In this document: positions 8,346 through 16,266 of the stretch, piece after piece | How the letters are laid out: each line of letters begins with the position of its first letter | Position numbering within the stretch: the stretch's first letter is position 1 | Assembly (NCBI RefSeq): GCF_036226665.1 | Contig: NZ_CP109007.1 | Span: 1,178,001 to 1,242,000, forward strand | Reading direction: 5' to 3' | DNA: 64,000 nt | Origin: Streptomyces sp. NBC_00691 | GTDB lineage: Bacteria > Actinomycetota > Actinomycetes > Streptomycetales > Streptomycetaceae | The notes under the pieces: model-generated | Told to the model about the DNA's origin: nothing | The model's database searches: none | The model's input: the letters and a program-made list of their open reading frames with translations, nothing else | Program-made: the position numbers and the translations under genes

Positions 8346-8363
8346 CCGTTCAGCGTTGAACGG
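8346..8363. promoter_or_regulatory. Perfect palindrome in the leader of the LVIVD gene
   Basis: CCGTTCA-GCGT-TGAACGG, 7-bp arms around 4 nt, lies between the predicted transcription start and the ribosome site of the LVIVD gene. It could be an operator downstream of the promoter or a small mRNA hairpin. Confidence 0.5.
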
Positions 8364-8378
8364 GTGTTGGACCCCGGC

Positions 8379-8406
8379 AGTATCTTCCTTGCCGTGCACA
8401 TCTCAA
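8379..8406 (-). promoter_or_regulatory. Predicted housekeeping-type promoter of the LVIVD gene
   Basis: On the minus strand TTGAGA (8406-8401) and GATACT (8384-8379) are separated by 16 nt, close to the vegetative consensus. The start of transcription would be about 45 nt before the GTG codon. Confidence 0.6.
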
Positions 8407-8507
8407 CAGATGGCAACACAGACGTAATGAAGGTTTTTGATCGGTAGCCCCGAGAAAAGTGCTAGGAACGGTCACTGTCCCCGCAAGAACATCTGGAGGT
8501 CGCGTTG

Positions 8508-9152
8508 TTGATCCGCCGTCAGCGTGCCGTCGTCGCCGTGGCCCTGTCCGCCGTCGCCGTACTCGCCCTGAGCGCCTGCGAGTCGGGGCCCGACAAGGGC
8601 GCACCGGAGGCCGGGGGATCGGCCGGGACCGTGGTCGCGCCGGGAAAGCCCGGCGAACCGGCCAGGCGGATATCGCCCGAGGAAGCCGCGAAGCTGCTTC
8701 CCGACCAGAGCCCGAACAGCGCCGACTTCGCCTACGCGCAGATGATGATCGTGCACCACCGGCAGGCCCTGACCATGACCGCGCTGGCCCCGCGGCGAGC
8801 GGCCTCGGCTCAGGTGAAGGGGGTCGCCGAGCGGATCGCGGCGGCGCAGAAGCCGGAGATCGGCGCGATGGAAGGTTGGCTGAAAAACAACGGTGGTCCG
8901 CGCGAACAGGCGGGCCACGACCATCATTCGATGCCGGGGATGGCGAGCGAGGCGCAGCTGAAGGAACTCGCCGACGCGAAGGGCAAGGCCTTCGACGAAC
9001 TCTTCCTGAAGCTGATGATCACGCATCACGAGGGAGCGGTGACGATGGCCGCCGAGGTGCTGACCGAGGGCAACAACGTCCTCGTGGAGGAGATGGCGAA
9101 CGACGTGATCGCCCAGCAGTCGGCGGAGATCGGGAGGATGCGGTCCCTGTAG
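8508..9152 (+). CDS. DUF305 domain-containing lipoprotein
   Basis: A 214-residue lipoprotein: signal peptide of about 23 residues ending in the lipobox LSAC, with Cys24 as the lipidated residue. The mature part has the DUF305 four-helix ferritin-like pattern with paired motifs MMIVHHRQALTM and LMITHHEGAVTM and a His-rich loop GHDHHSMPGM, which suggest metal binding (inference; family function unknown). Two adjacent TTG codons could start it; the one at 8508 has GGAGG 8 nt upstream, better than 8505. It is divergent from the secreted LVIVD-repeat gene; both products act outside the membrane. Confidence 0.85.
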   Translation: MIRRQRAVVAVALSAVAVLALSACESGPDKGAPEAGGSAGTVVAPGKPGEPARRISPEEAAKLLPDQSPNSADFAYAQMMIVHHRQALTMTALAPRRAASAQVKGVAERIAAAQKPEIGAMEGWLKNNGGPREQAGHDHHSMPGMASEAQLKELADAKGKAFDELFLKLMITHHEGAVTMAAEVLTEGNNVLVEEMANDVIAQQSAEIGRMRSL

Positions 9153-9259
9153 CCCGAGGTGCGCCCAGGTCCGTCCGGGCCGGTGCCGGCCGTCCCCTCC
9201 CCGTGGGGGCTGAGCGCCGAGTTCGTGGTCGCGGACGGCCCGGGCTCCGGGCGCACCTC

Positions 9260-9625
9260 TCAGGCGGCCGGGGGCTCGGGGGCGTTCTCCCGTACGGCCT
9301 GGGCGGCCGCCGCCGTGAGGACCGTGGCGAGCAGGCCCGGGAAGAGGGCTTCGAGGTCTTCCTCGCGCAGGGCGTTGAGCTTGGCCGTACCGCGGTACGT
9401 CTGCCGGATGACTCCGCCCTCGCGCAGCACCCGGAAGTGGTGCGTCGTCGTGGACTTGGTCACCGGCAGGTCGAAGTACGAGCAGCTCAGTTCGGCGCGC
9501 TCGCGCGCCATGTCCCGCACGATCCGCAGCCGTACCGGGTCCGCGAGCGCGTGCAGCACCGCCTCCAGGCGGATCTGGTCGCGCGTGGGGTGTTCGAGGG
9601 CGCGTGGGCTGGTGGCGGTCGTCAT
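9260..9625 (-). CDS. ArsR/SmtB-type winged-helix regulator
   Basis: A 121-residue winged-helix repressor. The core runs from LADPVRLRIVRDM to the recognition helix TKSTTTHHFRVLREGGVI and the wing YRGTAKLNALR. There is no obvious ArsR metal-site cysteine motif in helix 3 (a single Cys in LSCSYFDL), so the signal may be redox or an organic ligand. It is divergent from the old-yellow-enzyme gene at 9750, with a promoter/operator region between them (9659-9716), so it most likely controls that gene and itself. Confidence 0.85.
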   Translation of the reverse strand: MTTATSPRALEHPTRDQIRLEAVLHALADPVRLRIVRDMARERAELSCSYFDLPVTKSTTTHHFRVLREGGVIRQTYRGTAKLNALREEDLEALFPGLLATVLTAAAAQAVRENAPEPPAA

Positions 9626-9658
9626 GGCGGCGGCTCCACTTCATCCGGGGTACGGGCC

Positions 9659-9716
9659 ATTGTACGAGAACCCTCGTAGTTTGACAGATGCCGTACTACG
9701 ATGGTTACCGTACTAG
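9659..9716. promoter_or_regulatory. Divergent control region of the ArsR and OYE genes
   Basis: Minus strand: CTGTCA (9687-9682), 17 nt, TACAAT (9664-9659), a good promoter for the ArsR gene. Plus strand: TTGACA (9681-9686) overlaps that -35 box, but no good -10 follows at normal spacing. Dyads: TACGAG-AACC-CTCGTA (9663-9678), CGTAGT (9675-9680) with ACTACG (9695-9700), and a direct repeat CCGTACTA at 9691-9698 and 9708-9715. These are likely operator half-sites for the ArsR-type regulator. Confidence 0.6.
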
Positions 9717-9749
9717 CGTCCTTCGAGGCACCCCGAAACGGAGTCCGTC

Positions 9750-10835
9750 ATGAGCGTCGCCCTGTTCGAGCCCTACACCCTGCGGTCGCTGACCGTCCCC
9801 AACCGGGTCTGGATGGCGCCCATGTGCCAGTACTCGGCGGAGATGACCGGACCGAACGCGGGCGTCGCCACGGACTGGCACTTCGCCCACTACGCCTCCC
9901 GGGCCACCGGCGGCACCGGACTGATCCTGGTCGAGGCGACCGCCGTCAGCGCCGAGGGCCGGATCAGCCCGGCGGACCTCGGCCTCTGGAACGACACCCA
10001 GACCGAGGCCCTCCGCCGGATCGCCGGCTTCCTCAAGGACCACGGCACCGTCCCCGGCATTCAGATCGGGCACGCGGGACGCAAGGCATCGACCAACCGC
10101 CCCTGGGAGGGCCGCGGGCCCGTCCCCGAGGGCGGTCCCGGCTGGCAGCCCGTCGCGCCGAGCCCGGTCGGGTTCGCCGAGGGCTACCCGGTGCCGACCG
10201 AGCTGACCGTCGAGAAGATCCGGGAGATCACCGGACAGTTCGCGGACGCGGCCCGCCGCGCGCTCGACGCCGGCTTCCAGGTCATCGAGGTGCACGGCGC
10301 CCACGGATATCTGATCGGCGAGTTCCTCTCCCCGCACAGCAACCACCGCACCGACGCGTACGGCGGCTCCTTCGAGAACCGGACCCGGCTCGCCCTGGAG
10401 ATCGTCGACGCCGTACGGTCCGTGTGGCCCGAGGAGCTGCCCGTCTTCTTCCGGATCTCCGCCACCGACTGGCTGGAGGAGCAGGGCTGGACGGTCGACG
10501 AGACCGTACGGTTCGCCGCGCTCCTCCGCGAGCACGGCGTCGACCTCCTCGACGTCTCCAGCGGCGGCAACGGCGGGCCGGCCGAGATCCCGGTCGGCCC
10601 CGGCTACCAGGTGCCCTTCGCGGCCCGCGTCAAGGCCGAGACCGGGCTGCCGGTGGCCGCCGTCGGTCTGATCACCGAGAGCGGGCAGGCCGAGAAGATC
10701 GTCGCCAACGGTGAGGCCGACGCGGTCCTCCTCGGCCGCGAGCTGCTGCGCGACGCCTCCTGGGCCCGCCGCGCCGCCCGTGACCTGGGCGCGCCGACCC
10801 ACCCGGCGCCGCCGCAGTACGCCTGGGCGATCTGA
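9750..10835 (+). CDS. NADH:flavin oxidoreductase / old yellow enzyme (YqjM-like)
   Basis: A 361-residue FMN-dependent ene-reductase, TIM barrel. YqjM-type features are present: the redox Cys26 in WMAPMCQYSA, HAGRKAS, the substrate-binding pair in VHGAHGYLI, and the EFLSPHSNHRTDAYGGSFENR signature. These enzymes reduce activated C=C bonds of enones and nitro compounds using NAD(P)H. GGAG precedes the ATG. It stands alone, opposite the ArsR gene that probably regulates it, which fits an inducible electrophile or quinone detoxification role. Confidence 0.92.
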   Translation: MSVALFEPYTLRSLTVPNRVWMAPMCQYSAEMTGPNAGVATDWHFAHYASRATGGTGLILVEATAVSAEGRISPADLGLWNDTQTEALRRIAGFLKDHGTVPGIQIGHAGRKASTNRPWEGRGPVPEGGPGWQPVAPSPVGFAEGYPVPTELTVEKIREITGQFADAARRALDAGFQVIEVHGAHGYLIGEFLSPHSNHRTDAYGGSFENRTRLALEIVDAVRSVWPEELPVFFRISATDWLEEQGWTVDETVRFAALLREHGVDLLDVSSGGNGGPAEIPVGPGYQVPFAARVKAETGLPVAAVGLITESGQAEKIVANGEADAVLLGRELLRDASWARRAARDLGAPTHPAPPQYAWAI

Positions 10836-10979
10836 GGATCGCGCGGCGCCCGCCGCCGCCTGGCACGCGGGCGTACGGCAGGGGCGCGGGTGTCTCCGGG
10901 AGTGTCCGGGAGCCGTTGTCAGTGGCCGGGTGCAGACTGGCCCGTATCCGCGACAACGGCGTCCTGGAGGTAGGCAGCC

Positions 10980-12062
10980 ATGTCCGACGTACTCCTCACC
11001 GTAGGCACCCGCAAGGGGCTCTTCATCGGCCGCAGGCACGACGGCCGATGGGAGTTCGGCGATCCGGCCTTCCCCGCGCAGGCCGTCTACTCGGTCGCCA
11101 TCGACACCCGCGGGCCGACCCCGCGGCTGCTCGTGGGCGGGGACAGCGCCCACTGGGGGCCGTCCGTCTTCCACTCCGACGACCTCGGCACGTCCTGGAC
11201 CGAACCGGCGCGGCCGGCCGTCAGGTTCCCCGAGGACACCGGCGCCTCCCTGGAGCGCGTCTGGCAGCTGCACCCGGCACCCGAGCACTCCCCCGGCGTC
11301 GTGTACGCGGGGACGGAGCCGGCCGCGCTCTTCCGGTCCGGGGACGGCGGTGAGTCCTTCGAGCTCGTCCGGCCGCTGTGGGAGCACCCGACCCGCTCCC
11401 AGTGGGTGCCGGGCGGGGGCGGCGAGGCCGTGCACACGGTGGTGACCGACCGGCGCGACCCGGCGGCCGTCACCGTCGCCGTGTCCACCGCCGGGGTGTT
11501 CCGCTCGCAGGACGGCGGGGCCGCCTGGGAGCCCTCCAACGAGGGCGTGTCGGCGGTGTTCCTCCCGGATCCGCACCCGGTGTTCGGGCAGTGCGTCCAC
11601 AAGATCGCCCAGGACGCGGGCAATCTCGACCGCCTCTATCTGCAGAACCACTGGGGCGTCTTCCGCAGCGACGACGCGGGCGGCAGCTGGACGGACATCG
11701 GTTCCGGCCTGCCGTCCGACTTCGGCTTCGCCGTCGCCGCGCACCCGCACCGCCCGGACACCGCCTATGTCTTCCCCATCACCGCGGACTCCGACCGGGT
11801 CCCGGCCGGCCGCCGGTGCCGGGTCTACCGCACGACCGACGCCGGAGCCACCTGGGAGCCGCTGAGCCGGGGACTGCCCGAGGGCGACCACTACGGCACG
11901 GTGCTCAGGGACGCGCTGTGCACGGACGACGCGGACCCGGCGGGCGTGTACTTCGGCAACCGCAACGGCGAGGTGTACGGGAGCGCCGACGACGGCGACA
12001 GCTGGCGACTCCTCGCCGAACACCTGCCGGACGTGCTGTGCGTGAGGGCGGCGGTGGTCTGA
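10980..12062 (+). CDS. BNR/Asp-box repeat protein (sialidase-like or sortilin-like beta-propeller)
   Basis: A 360-residue protein without signal peptide. Six Asp-box type motifs (S/RxDxGxxW/F) are visible: HSDDLGTSW, RSGDGGESF, RSQDGGAAW, RSDDAGGSW, RTTDAGATW and GSADDGDSW, giving a beta-propeller. The start MSDVLLTVGTRKGLFIG is usual for this cytoplasmic family. The catalytic arginine triad and YRIP box of true sialidases are missing, so enzyme activity is doubtful. GGAGG lies 8-9 nt before the ATG. No operon partner. Confidence 0.8.
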   Translation: MSDVLLTVGTRKGLFIGRRHDGRWEFGDPAFPAQAVYSVAIDTRGPTPRLLVGGDSAHWGPSVFHSDDLGTSWTEPARPAVRFPEDTGASLERVWQLHPAPEHSPGVVYAGTEPAALFRSGDGGESFELVRPLWEHPTRSQWVPGGGGEAVHTVVTDRRDPAAVTVAVSTAGVFRSQDGGAAWEPSNEGVSAVFLPDPHPVFGQCVHKIAQDAGNLDRLYLQNHWGVFRSDDAGGSWTDIGSGLPSDFGFAVAAHPHRPDTAYVFPITADSDRVPAGRRCRVYRTTDAGATWEPLSRGLPEGDHYGTVLRDALCTDDADPAGVYFGNRNGEVYGSADDGDSWRLLAEHLPDVLCVRAAVV

Positions 12063-12092
12063 CCCGGCCGGCGGCCTGCGGGGCCCCCAGGG

Positions 12093-12770
12093 TCAGGGCA
12101 GGCGCCAGTCCACCGGCTGGGCGCCCTGCTCCAGGAGGAGTTCGTTCGCGCGGCTGAAGGGGCGGGAGCCGAAGAAGCCGCGGTCCGCCGACATCGGGGA
12201 CGGGTGCGCGGACTCGATCGCCGGCAGGTTCCCGAGGAGCGGGCGGGCGTTGCGCGCGTCGCGGCCCCAGAGGATCGACACCAGGGGCTTGCCCCGGGCG
12301 GCGAGCGCGCGGATCGCCTGCTCGGTCACCTCTTCCCAGCCCTTGCCGCGGTGGGCGGCCGGCTTGCGCGGGGCGGTGGTCAGCGCCCTGTTGAGGAGGA
12401 GGACGCCCTGCCGGGTCCACGGGGTCAGATCGCCGTTCGACGGCCGGGGCATCCCGAGGTCGGTGTGCAGCTCCCGGAAGATGTTCTCCAGGCTGCCCGG
12501 CAGCTGACGGACCTCGGGCGCGACCGCGAAGCTCAGCCCGATCGCCATGCCCGGTGTCGGATAGGGGTCCTGTCCCACGATCAGGACCCGCACGTCGTCG
12601 AAGGGCTGCTGGAACGCCCGCAGTACGTGCTGTCCGGCCGGCAGATAGGTCCGGCCCGCGGCGATCTCCGCCCGCAGGAAGTCACCCATCTCCGCCACCC
12701 GGCCCGCCACGGGACCGAGAGCCTCCGCCCAGCCGGGCTCCACCAGTTCCTTCAAAGGTCGCGCTGTCAC
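12093..12770 (-). CDS. ung: Uracil-DNA glycosylase, family 1
   Basis: A 225-residue base-excision-repair enzyme that removes uracil from DNA. Signature motifs are complete: GQDPYP at 66-71 with the water-activating Asp68, the FxNxxxN-type region around [10 protein letters not shown], and the DNA-intercalation loop [17 protein letters not shown] with its catalytic His. The start is a GTG at 12770. Length is normal. It is separated from its neighbours by short gaps, convergent with the BNR gene and divergent from the sugar-kinase gene. Confidence 0.96.
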   Translation of the reverse strand: MTARPLKELVEPGWAEALGPVAGRVAEMGDFLRAEIAAGRTYLPAGQHVLRAFQQPFDDVRVLIVGQDPYPTPGMAIGLSFAVAPEVRQLPGSLENIFRELHTDLGMPRPSNGDLTPWTRQGVLLLNRALTTAPRKPAAHRGKGWEEVTEQAIRALAARGKPLVSILWGRDARNARPLLGNLPAIESAHPSPMSADRGFFGSRPFSRANELLLEQGAQPVDWRLP

Positions 12771-12880
12771 GGTCCGTCACTCTACCGGCCTACTGTGACA
12801 CCCCGGTGCGGGCGCCTTCACGGGCCGCCCCCTAGACTCCGCCCACTCCCCCGCCCCACTCGTCACGAGGACGGTGCACC

Positions 12881-14002
12881 GTGACCCCGGTCGACTCCGC
12901 GGCATCCGTGAACGACTCTTCCGGCGCTCTGGTCGTCGGCATCGACTCCGGTGGTTCGGGACTCCGGATCGCACTGGCCGAGGCGGCGGGCGGGACCGTG
13001 CTCGGCACCCGCTCGTCGCGCGAACCGGTGCGGACCGGCCCCGGTGGCATCTCCGCCCGGCACTTCCTCGACCAGGTCCTGCCTGCCGTCCGGGCCCTGA
13101 CGGAGCACCACGGCCCGCGGCCGATCACCGCCGCGGCCGTGGGAGCCGCCGGGATGGCGACGCTCGGGGAGGAACTGCGGGCCGAGCTGCCGAGCGCCTT
13201 CGCCGAGGCCTGGGGCGTCCGACGGCTCGCGCTGGCGGCCGACGCCGTCACCGCGTACGCCGGTGCGCTCGGGCAGCGACCGGGCTCCGTCGTCGCCGGC
13301 GGCACCGGGATGATCGCGCTGGGCACGGATCTGACGTCCTGGCGGCGGGCGGACGGCTGGGGGCATCTCCTCGGCGACTGCGGCAGCGGCGCCTGGATCG
13401 GCGGGGCGGGGCTGGAGGCGGCCATGCGCGCGCACGACGGCCGGCGCGGCGGGTCGACGGCGCTCCTGGCCCGGGCGGAGAAGCTGTTCGGTCCGGCGTC
13501 CGGCCTGCCGGGCGTGCTCTACCCCCGTACCGACCGGCCCGCCGTGCTCGCCTCCTTCGCCCCCGAGGTGGGCCGGTGCGCCTCCGGGGACCCGGTGGCG
13601 GCGGAGATCCTGGCGCGGGCGGCCCGGCACATCGCCGAGGCCGCCGAGGCGGCGTGCCCGGCCGGGCCGGGGGCGCTGGTGGCGCTGACGGGCGGCCTGT
13701 TCAAGATGGGCGACCCCCTCCTCGTACCGCTGCGCGCGGCCCTCGGGGAGCTCGTCCCACACGCCCGGACGGCGGCCCCCGCGGGAGATCCACTGGCCGG
13801 GGCCGTCGCGCTCGCTGCGGCACTCGCCACCGGGACGCTGCGACTGCCGGAGGACCCCGCGCTGCTGCGCGTGTTCGAGGAAGGTGCCCCGAAGGCGACC
13901 TCATCCGCCCAGGTGGGAGGCGGTGCGTCGACCTCCGCCGAGACCGGGAACCGCATTCCGGACGCTTCCCAGGGGGGACATAGAGGGGCAGAAGGCGCAT
14001 GA
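12881..14002 (+). CDS. BadF/BadG/BcrA-type ATPase, N-acetylglucosamine kinase-like
   Basis: A 373-residue ASKHA-fold kinase. Phosphate-1 loop GIDSGGSG near residues 20-27, middle GGTGMIALG, phosphate-binding GDCGSGAWIGG, and C-terminal ALTGGLFKMG mark the family. Members phosphorylate N-acetylglucosamine or related amino sugars; the true substrate is not proven here. A -10 like TAGACT lies at 12833-12838, about 40 nt before the GTG start. The last 45 residues are low-complexity. The stop overlaps an ATG at 13999 by ATGA, but the next gene probably starts later, at 14053. Confidence 0.8.
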   Translation: MTPVDSAASVNDSSGALVVGIDSGGSGLRIALAEAAGGTVLGTRSSREPVRTGPGGISARHFLDQVLPAVRALTEHHGPRPITAAAVGAAGMATLGEELRAELPSAFAEAWGVRRLALAADAVTAYAGALGQRPGSVVAGGTGMIALGTDLTSWRRADGWGHLLGDCGSGAWIGGAGLEAAMRAHDGRRGGSTALLARAEKLFGPASGLPGVLYPRTDRPAVLASFAPEVGRCASGDPVAAEILARAARHIAEAAEAACPAGPGALVALTGGLFKMGDPLLVPLRAALGELVPHARTAAPAGDPLAGAVALAAALATGTLRLPEDPALLRVFEEGAPKATSSAQVGGGASTSAETGNRIPDASQGGHRGAEGA

Positions 14003-14052
14003 TCGTACCTCAGCCGACGCCGCCCCGGGCGAAACCAGTAGCATGCGGCGCC

Positions 14053-14976
14053 ATGAGCTCCCCCACTGGGCCTGCTTCCGGCCTGCCTGTACGAATGCCT
14101 CGACCCCGTCAGTCCGGGCGGCACCGTCGCCCCGAACCCGCGGCGGCGCCCGAGGGCGCTCCCGCACTGGTTCTCGCTGTGCCCGGCGTGCCGTCCGCCG
14201 CCATACGCTCGCTGGCCGAAGAGGTCGTGAGCATCGCCCGTTCCGAGCTGCCCGGCCTCGACGCCCTGATCGGCTTCGTCGAGGGCGACGACAGCGAGTA
14301 CCCCTCGCTCGCGGCCGTGCTGACGGCCGCAGCCACGCTGCGCGCCGAGCGGTACGAGCTGGCCGTGGCCGCCGGCCGCGAGGTCAGCGCCCCCACGGGC
14401 CCCGCCTCGGTCGTCGTGCCGCTGCTCGCGGGTCCCGACAGCGCCCAGACGCGCCAGGTCCGCCAGACCGTCATGGACGCCGGCAACACCGCCGAGCTCA
14501 CCGACGTCCTCGGCCCGCACCCGCTGCTCGCCGAGGCGCTCCACGTGCGCCTTTCCGAGGCGGGGCTGGCGCGCGCCGACCGCGCCCGGCTGTTCACGGT
14601 CGCGACGGCCGCCGACGGCATCATCCTCGCCACGGTCGGCGGCGAGGAGGCCGTGCAGGCCGCGGGGATCACCGGCATGCTGCTGGCCGCGCGCCTCGCC
14701 GTGCCGGTCATCGCCGCCGCGCTCGACCAGGAGGGCTCGATCGCCTCCGTCGCCGAGCAGCTGCGCGGCTCCGGTTCGGAGCAGCTCGCGCTCGCCCCGT
14801 ACCTGATCGGCCCGGAGCTGGCCGACGGTCTCCTCGACGAGGCCTCGAAGGAGGCCGGCTGCGCCGCCGCCGAGCCGCTGGGCGCCTACCCGGCGATCGG
14901 CAAGCTCGTGCTGTCCCAGTACACGGCCGCGCTCGGCATCCCGCCGCAGCAGCCGCAGGGCGCGCCCTCGCTCTGA
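14053..14976 (+). CDS. CbiX/SirB-like sirohydrochlorin chelatase-family protein lacking metal histidines
   Basis: A 307-residue protein with the two-half chelatase-like fold: an N-terminal half (LVLAVPGVPSAAIRSLAEEVV) and a C-terminal half ending LAPYLIGPELADGLLDEA and AEPLGAYPAIGKLVLSQY, close to the CbiX pattern. In CbiX/SirB the first strand ends in HGS and a later loop carries another His; here these are PGV and PLLAGPDSA, so metal insertion activity is doubtful. I chose the ATG at 14053: the -10-like TAGCAT (14039-14044) lies 8 nt before it, suggesting a leaderless mRNA. A longer frame from 13999 exists. A strong terminator follows. Confidence 0.75.
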   Translation: MSSPTGPASGLPVRMPRPRQSGRHRRPEPAAAPEGAPALVLAVPGVPSAAIRSLAEEVVSIARSELPGLDALIGFVEGDDSEYPSLAAVLTAAATLRAERYELAVAAGREVSAPTGPASVVVPLLAGPDSAQTRQVRQTVMDAGNTAELTDVLGPHPLLAEALHVRLSEAGLARADRARLFTVATAADGIILATVGGEEAVQAAGITGMLLAARLAVPVIAAALDQEGSIASVAEQLRGSGSEQLALAPYLIGPELADGLLDEASKEAGCAAAEPLGAYPAIGKLVLSQYTAALGIPPQQPQGAPSL

Positions 14977-14994
14977 GGCCCGCCACCCCGCCCG

Positions 14995-15042
14995 TACGCC
15001 GAAGGGCCCGCACCGGATGTCCGGTGCGGGCCCTTCGGCGTA
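14995..15042. terminator. Very strong bidirectional terminator hairpin
   Basis: A perfect 22-bp stem (14995-15016 pairing with 15021-15042) with the loop ATGT, between the convergent CbiX-like and lactonase genes. Confidence 0.92.
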
Positions 15043-15084
15043 TCGGCGCTTAGGTGCACGGCCTCCCGGGGGTCTCGCGGGGGC

Positions 15085-16140
15085 TCAGCCGAAGACGACG
15101 CAGGAGGCGGCGGGGGCCTCGATGGCGCCCGCGCGCACGGGGATCCCGGTCTCGGGGTCGAGGCCGAACCAGGTGACGTCGCCGGAACGCTCGTTGGCGG
15201 CGTACAGATGCCGACCGGAGGGGGCGAGCGTCAGGTCGCGGGGCCAGACGCCGCCACAGGGCACGGAGGCGACCAGGTCGGCCTTGGTCCCGTCGGGGTC
15301 GAGGGCGAGCACGGCGAGGGTGTCGTCCCCGCGCACGGCGGCCCAGAGGAAGCGGCCGTCGGGGGCGACGACGACCTCGGAGGGGTAGCTGGGGCCGGAG
15401 GTGCCCTCGGGGACGACGGGGGTCTCGCCGAGAGGTTCGAGGACACCGGCCTCGGCGTCCCAGCGGCAGACGGTGAGGGTGGGTTCCAGCTCGTTCAGGA
15501 CGTACGCGTGCGTGCCGGCCGGATGGAACACCAGATGCCGCGGCCCGGTGCCGGGGCGCAGTGCGGCCTCGCCGTGGAGGGTGAGGGCCCCGCTGCCGGG
15601 GTCGAGCAGGCAGACGCGTACGGAGTCCGTGCCGAGGTCCACGCTGACGATCCAGCGGCCACTGGGGTCGGGCACCACCTGATGGGCGTGCGGCCCGGCC
15701 TGCCGGGAGGCCACGGGGCCGCTGCCCTCGTGCCGGAGGACGCTCGCGGCGGGCCGGGCGGTGCCGTCCTCGCCCAGCGGCAGGGCGGTGACGCTGCCCG
15801 AGGTGTAGTTGGCGGTGAGGAGGTGTCCCGCGGCGAGGGAGAGATGGGTGGGCGCCGCGCCGTCCACGGGGACGGGCACGCCGAGGAGCCGGGGTGCGGC
15901 CCCGCTGACGTCGAAGGCGGCGACGGCCCCCGCCCCGGTCTCGGACACGGCGTGCAGCACGGGGCCCGCGACCGCGAGGAACGAGGGGTCGACGAGGGCC
16001 TCGCTGCCGCCGGTGACGGTCAGCCCTCCCGTCTCCTCGTCCACATCGGCGGCGAGGACACCGCGCCCGCCCGCCGAGGTGAAGGAGCCGATGTACGCAC
16101 GTACGGCGCTCCGGTCCCGAACCGTCCCTGTGCCGCCCAC
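15085..16140 (-). CDS. Lactonase family protein (6-phosphogluconolactonase / YkgB-type beta-propeller)
   Basis: A 351-residue seven-bladed beta-propeller of the lactonase family (formerly 3-carboxymuconate cyclase). Typical signs are YIGSFTSAGGRG at the start, repeated HLSL, HLVFHPAG, and PDGRFLWAAVRGDDTLAV, and APSGRHLYAANERSGDVTWF near the end. Family members hydrolyse 6-phosphogluconolactone, but the clade is broad. GGGGAGG precedes the GTG start at 16140. No signal peptide. It faces the CbiX-like gene across the terminator at 14995-15042. Confidence 0.85.
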   Translation of the reverse strand: MGGTGTVRDRSAVRAYIGSFTSAGGRGVLAADVDEETGGLTVTGGSEALVDPSFLAVAGPVLHAVSETGAGAVAAFDVSGAAPRLLGVPVPVDGAAPTHLSLAAGHLLTANYTSGSVTALPLGEDGTARPAASVLRHEGSGPVASRQAGPHAHQVVPDPSGRWIVSVDLGTDSVRVCLLDPGSGALTLHGEAALRPGTGPRHLVFHPAGTHAYVLNELEPTLTVCRWDAEAGVLEPLGETPVVPEGTSGPSYPSEVVVAPDGRFLWAAVRGDDTLAVLALDPDGTKADLVASVPCGGVWPRDLTLAPSGRHLYAANERSGDVTWFGLDPETGIPVRAGAIEAPAASCVVFG

Positions 16141-16266
16141 GGTGCCTCCCCTGTCCCCGCGGCCGGTCGCGGTCGACCGGCCTGCGTCCGGCCGACGGTA
16201 GCAGGCGGTCTAGACCAAAGAGACGGGTGGGCCGACGAGGCGGCCCGGGCGGGCAGGACCGGACGG

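Noticed and set aside
10836..10979. Promoter for the BNR gene with TTGTCA near 10917
   Set aside because: No acceptable -10 box follows at 16-18 nt.
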